Part shown: positions 62,315 through 64,000 of the stretch, one piece after another
Position numbering within the stretch: the stretch's first letter is position 1
Layout: each line of letters starts with the position of its first letter
Source: Roseobacter sp.
GTDB lineage: Bacteria > Pseudomonadota > Alphaproteobacteria > Rhodobacterales > Rhodobacteraceae
Direction: 5' to 3'
Assembly: GCA_002731875.1 (NCBI GenBank)
Contig: PCCY01000013.1
Coordinates: forward strand, 1-64,000
Length of the DNA: 64,000 bases
Notes under the pieces: generated by a model
The model's input: only the letters and a program-made list of their open reading frames with translations
Database searches by the model: none
Told to the model about the DNA's origin: nothing
Position numbers and translations under genes: made by a program

Positions 62315-63141
62315 CGCACCCCCCCGCTGATGCGGATCGAGCTTCCCGGAGTGGGCGAAATCTGGGCGGTTATCATTGATTTTGCGCCCATATCCTCGCC
62401 TTGGATCAAGGTAATCTCGCCCCCATGGGGCCAGTCGATATCGCGCAGCATCCCGGCAAATGCCGCCGCCGCAGCCCCTGTGGCCGGGTCTTCCAGGACA
62501 CCGCCGGAGGCAAAGGCATTTCTTACGTGAAACAGTGTGTCGGATGCTGGCCAGACCAGCGCGATGGTGACCAATCCGTGCGTCCTCATCAACTTCTTGC
62601 CTGGATCCAGCGGATAAGCCATGCCGGCCAGCGTGGCGCGACTGTTCAAAGTGAGGATCAGGTGATCTGCACCAGCGTTGGCCAGCGAGGGTTTTATCCG
62701 TGGGTCCAGGTCGTTGGCGGTTAGGCCGAACAATTGCAGCGCCGCCTCGGTAACCGGCTCCGTTGCGGGTTTGCTTTTCGTGGCCGGCGATTGCAGCGCT
62801 GCGTGTAAATGGGTGTCTGAATGTCGACCCTCGACGGTTATTTGGGCTGCATTTAAGGTCAGATCAAAGATGCCGTCGCCGAACCGATCAGCCAAGGCAG
62901 CCCCCAAGGCGATGGTGGCATGACCGCAAAAAGGGACTTCGCTTTCCGGCGAAAAATAACGAACGCGCCATCCGTCCCCGTCGGCGCGGGCAAAAACTGT
63001 TTCGGAATACCCCACATCAGCTGCGATCTGGCGCATCTCTGCGACCGTTGGGTGGTGATCCGCGATCACAACCCCGGCAGGATTGCCCCCCTGTTGGTCA
63101 ATCGCGAAAGCAGCAAGCCGCAATGGGTGCATCAGGTTCAT
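62305..63141 (-). CDS. PhzF-family isomerase
   Basis: This 278-residue protein of the PhzF (phenazine-biosynthesis-like) family has the diaminopimelate-epimerase fold. Signatures include AAFAIDQQGGNPAGVVI, VGYSETVFA, PESEVPFCGHATIALG and GGVLEDPATGAAAAAF. No other phenazine genes are near, so a phenazine role is unlikely; most such proteins are uncharacterised isomerases. It is convergent with the DUF1194 pair. Confidence 0.9.
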   Translation of the reverse strand: MNLMHPLRLAAFAIDQQGGNPAGVVIADHHPTVAEMRQIAADVGYSETVFARADGDGWRVRYFSPESEVPFCGHATIALGAALADRFGDGIFDLTLNAAQITVEGRHSDTHLHAALQSPATKSKPATEPVTEAALQLFGLTANDLDPRIKPSLANAGADHLILTLNSRATLAGMAYPLDPGKKLMRTHGLVTIALVWPASDTLFHVRNAFASGGVLEDPATGAAAAAFAGMLRDIDWPHGGEITLIQGEDMGAKSMITAQISPTPGSSIRISGGVRYL

Positions 63142-63251
63142 TTTTCGCCTAACCTAGGGTTTCGTGCATGACGCCATCATGATCCGCAAGATTGCCGAGG
63201 TCCAGACCCACTGATCCGGAATGCCTCATTTCAAAAAGCATACGGAGAAAG

Positions 63252-63752
63252 TCAGTAAATATAGCGAATTTGATCGGACCAGTATCGCTCCATCCGCTTG
63301 AGCGAGAGGGTGACATCTTCCATCCCGGCCGGGCCAAGAACACCTTTCTTTTTCAACCCTACAGCGTGACGGCCAAACAGGTCCGATACCACCCCGCTTA
63401 TATGCCGGCCTTTTTCCGTCAGGCGCACCCGCACTGATCTGCGGTCGATCTCGCATCGCTGATGATGCATATAGCCCATATCAACCAGCTTTTTCAAATT
63501 GTAGCTGACGTTGCTGCCTTGGTAATATCCGCGCGTTTTCAGCTCGCCCGCGGTTACTTCGTTGTCCCCGATGTTGAACAGGAGCAATGCCTGAACGGCG
63601 TTGATTTCTATCACCCCGACCCGTTCGAATTCATCTTTGATCACGTCCAGCAGCAAGCGGTGCAATCTTTCAACAAGGCTTAATGCATCAAGATAACCTT
63701 GCATAAAGTTCGCATGAGAGCCCGGTAAGGTAAGGGAATCTTGAATACTCAT
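63252..63752 (-). CDS. MarR-family transcriptional regulator (LdtR-like)
   Basis: This 166-residue winged-helix regulator has a helical N-terminal dimerisation part, a recognition-helix region QGSNVSYNLKKLVDMGYMHHQ and a wing CEIDRRSVRVRLTEKG. It resembles alphaproteobacterial LdtR-type MarR proteins, which in other species control L,D-transpeptidase genes and osmotic tolerance. The target genes are not obvious from the neighbours. Confidence 0.85.
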   Translation of the reverse strand: MSIQDSLTLPGSHANFMQGYLDALSLVERLHRLLLDVIKDEFERVGVIEINAVQALLLFNIGDNEVTAGELKTRGYYQGSNVSYNLKKLVDMGYMHHQRCEIDRRSVRVRLTEKGRHISGVVSDLFGRHAVGLKKKGVLGPAGMEDVTLSLKRMERYWSDQIRYIY

Positions 63753-63863
63753 ATTTCTTCTCCAACTCTGACTGTGGGTCAGAAACTGGAGAAGAAACTA
63801 AAATATATCGTTAAACCAAACGGATGCCGTTCAAATTGGTGGTTTTCGCGCAAGTTTCGGGAC

Positions 63864-64000
63864 TTACAGAGGGTTGTCCGCCAGATGCGCCTGGATATCC
63901 GCAATTAGGCCCGAATATTCATCCGGTACGACAGACTGCCCCGTAACCCATTGATAAAGATCGTGATCATTTTCGCTGAGCATTTGATCATACAGCGACA
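63864..64000 (-). CDS. sdhE: Succinate dehydrogenase assembly factor SdhE (C-terminal part)
   Basis: The stop is at 63864-63866, and the frame runs off the right edge. The visible 45 residues include YDQMLSENDHDLYQWVTGQ and PDEYSGLIADIQAHLADNPL, the characteristic end of SdhE (DUF339), which promotes FAD attachment to SdhA. The start lies outside the window. Confidence 0.88.
   Translation of the reverse strand, partial: SLYDQMLSENDHDLYQWVTGQSVVPDEYSGLIADIQAHLADNPL

Overview
The window looks like a chromosomal segment of a Rhodobacteraceae (Roseobacter-group) alphaproteobacterium. The evidence is gene content recalled from that group, not a database search: a phaR-phaP / phaC-phaZ polyhydroxybutyrate (PHB) locus with PhaR-type CTGC-N3-GCAG boxes, family-typical small proteins (DUF3572, DUF2842, DUF6524-like), a ThyX thymidylate synthase, an H-NOX plus diguanylate cyclase pair, and amine-processing genes (MttB family, gamma-glutamyl-polyamine type). 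Housekeeping genes (purA, secG, pyrG, rlmJ, thrS, thyX, sdhE) are spread through the window, so most of it is ordinary chromosome. No rRNA, tRNA or CRISPR array was seen.

Layout. 1-4850 is accessory. The end of an IS3-type element abuts the C-terminal part of a DUF1156 DNA methyltransferase, followed by an intact DUF499 ATPase with an N-terminal Swt1-type HEPN domain. These look like the last two genes of a helicase/methylase/ATPase (Hma-like) phage-defence locus broken by the insertion. 4850-8940 is a trehalose operon (otsB, GH15 hydrolase, otsA). 9380-17060 is rich in signalling: two hybrid-free histidine kinases, a DUF421 membrane protein, a DUF305 / glutaredoxin-MauE pair behind a CueR-like operator, and an H-NOX / HNOBA-GGDEF operon. 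17200-25400 carries an MttB-family methyltransferase, a HAD phosphatase, DUF3572, a PleD-like cyclase with defective receiver domains, an EamA exporter, thiamine diphosphokinase and a large acidic protein of unknown function.

25400-32090 is mostly housekeeping and ends in two tandem TerB-like genes. 32210-41660 is one large plus-strand cluster: a polar amino-acid/amine ABC transporter, two glutamine-synthetase-like ligases, a class I glutamine amidotransferase, an FAD-dependent oxidoreductase and a DegT aminotransferase. It reads as uptake and gamma-glutamylation-dependent breakdown of an amine. 41800-46590 is the PHB locus. Its depolymerase has an unusual repeat-built tail, and next to it is an alpha/beta hydrolase that has lost its catalytic residues.

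47370-49040 is a minus-strand operon of a small conserved protein, an ABHD10-like hydrolase and an M15-like protein. 51460-54000 is a bufferin-type operon (DUF2282 precursor, MNIO/DUF692 enzyme, DUF2063 partner, DoxX), probably for copper handling. 54950-57830 holds a P450, a DUF1992 protein, a relic of an IS1595-type transposase and thyX. 58030-60380 pairs a surface-type lipoprotein with a Slam-like (TPR plus beta-barrel) outer-membrane protein. The rest holds glyoxalase I, two DUF1194 proteins, a PhzF protein, an LdtR-like MarR regulator and the end of sdhE. The most interesting leads are the Slam/lipoprotein pair, the bufferin operon together with the separate CueR-type operon, the broken defence locus, and the receiver- or heme-motif-degenerate c-di-GMP modules.
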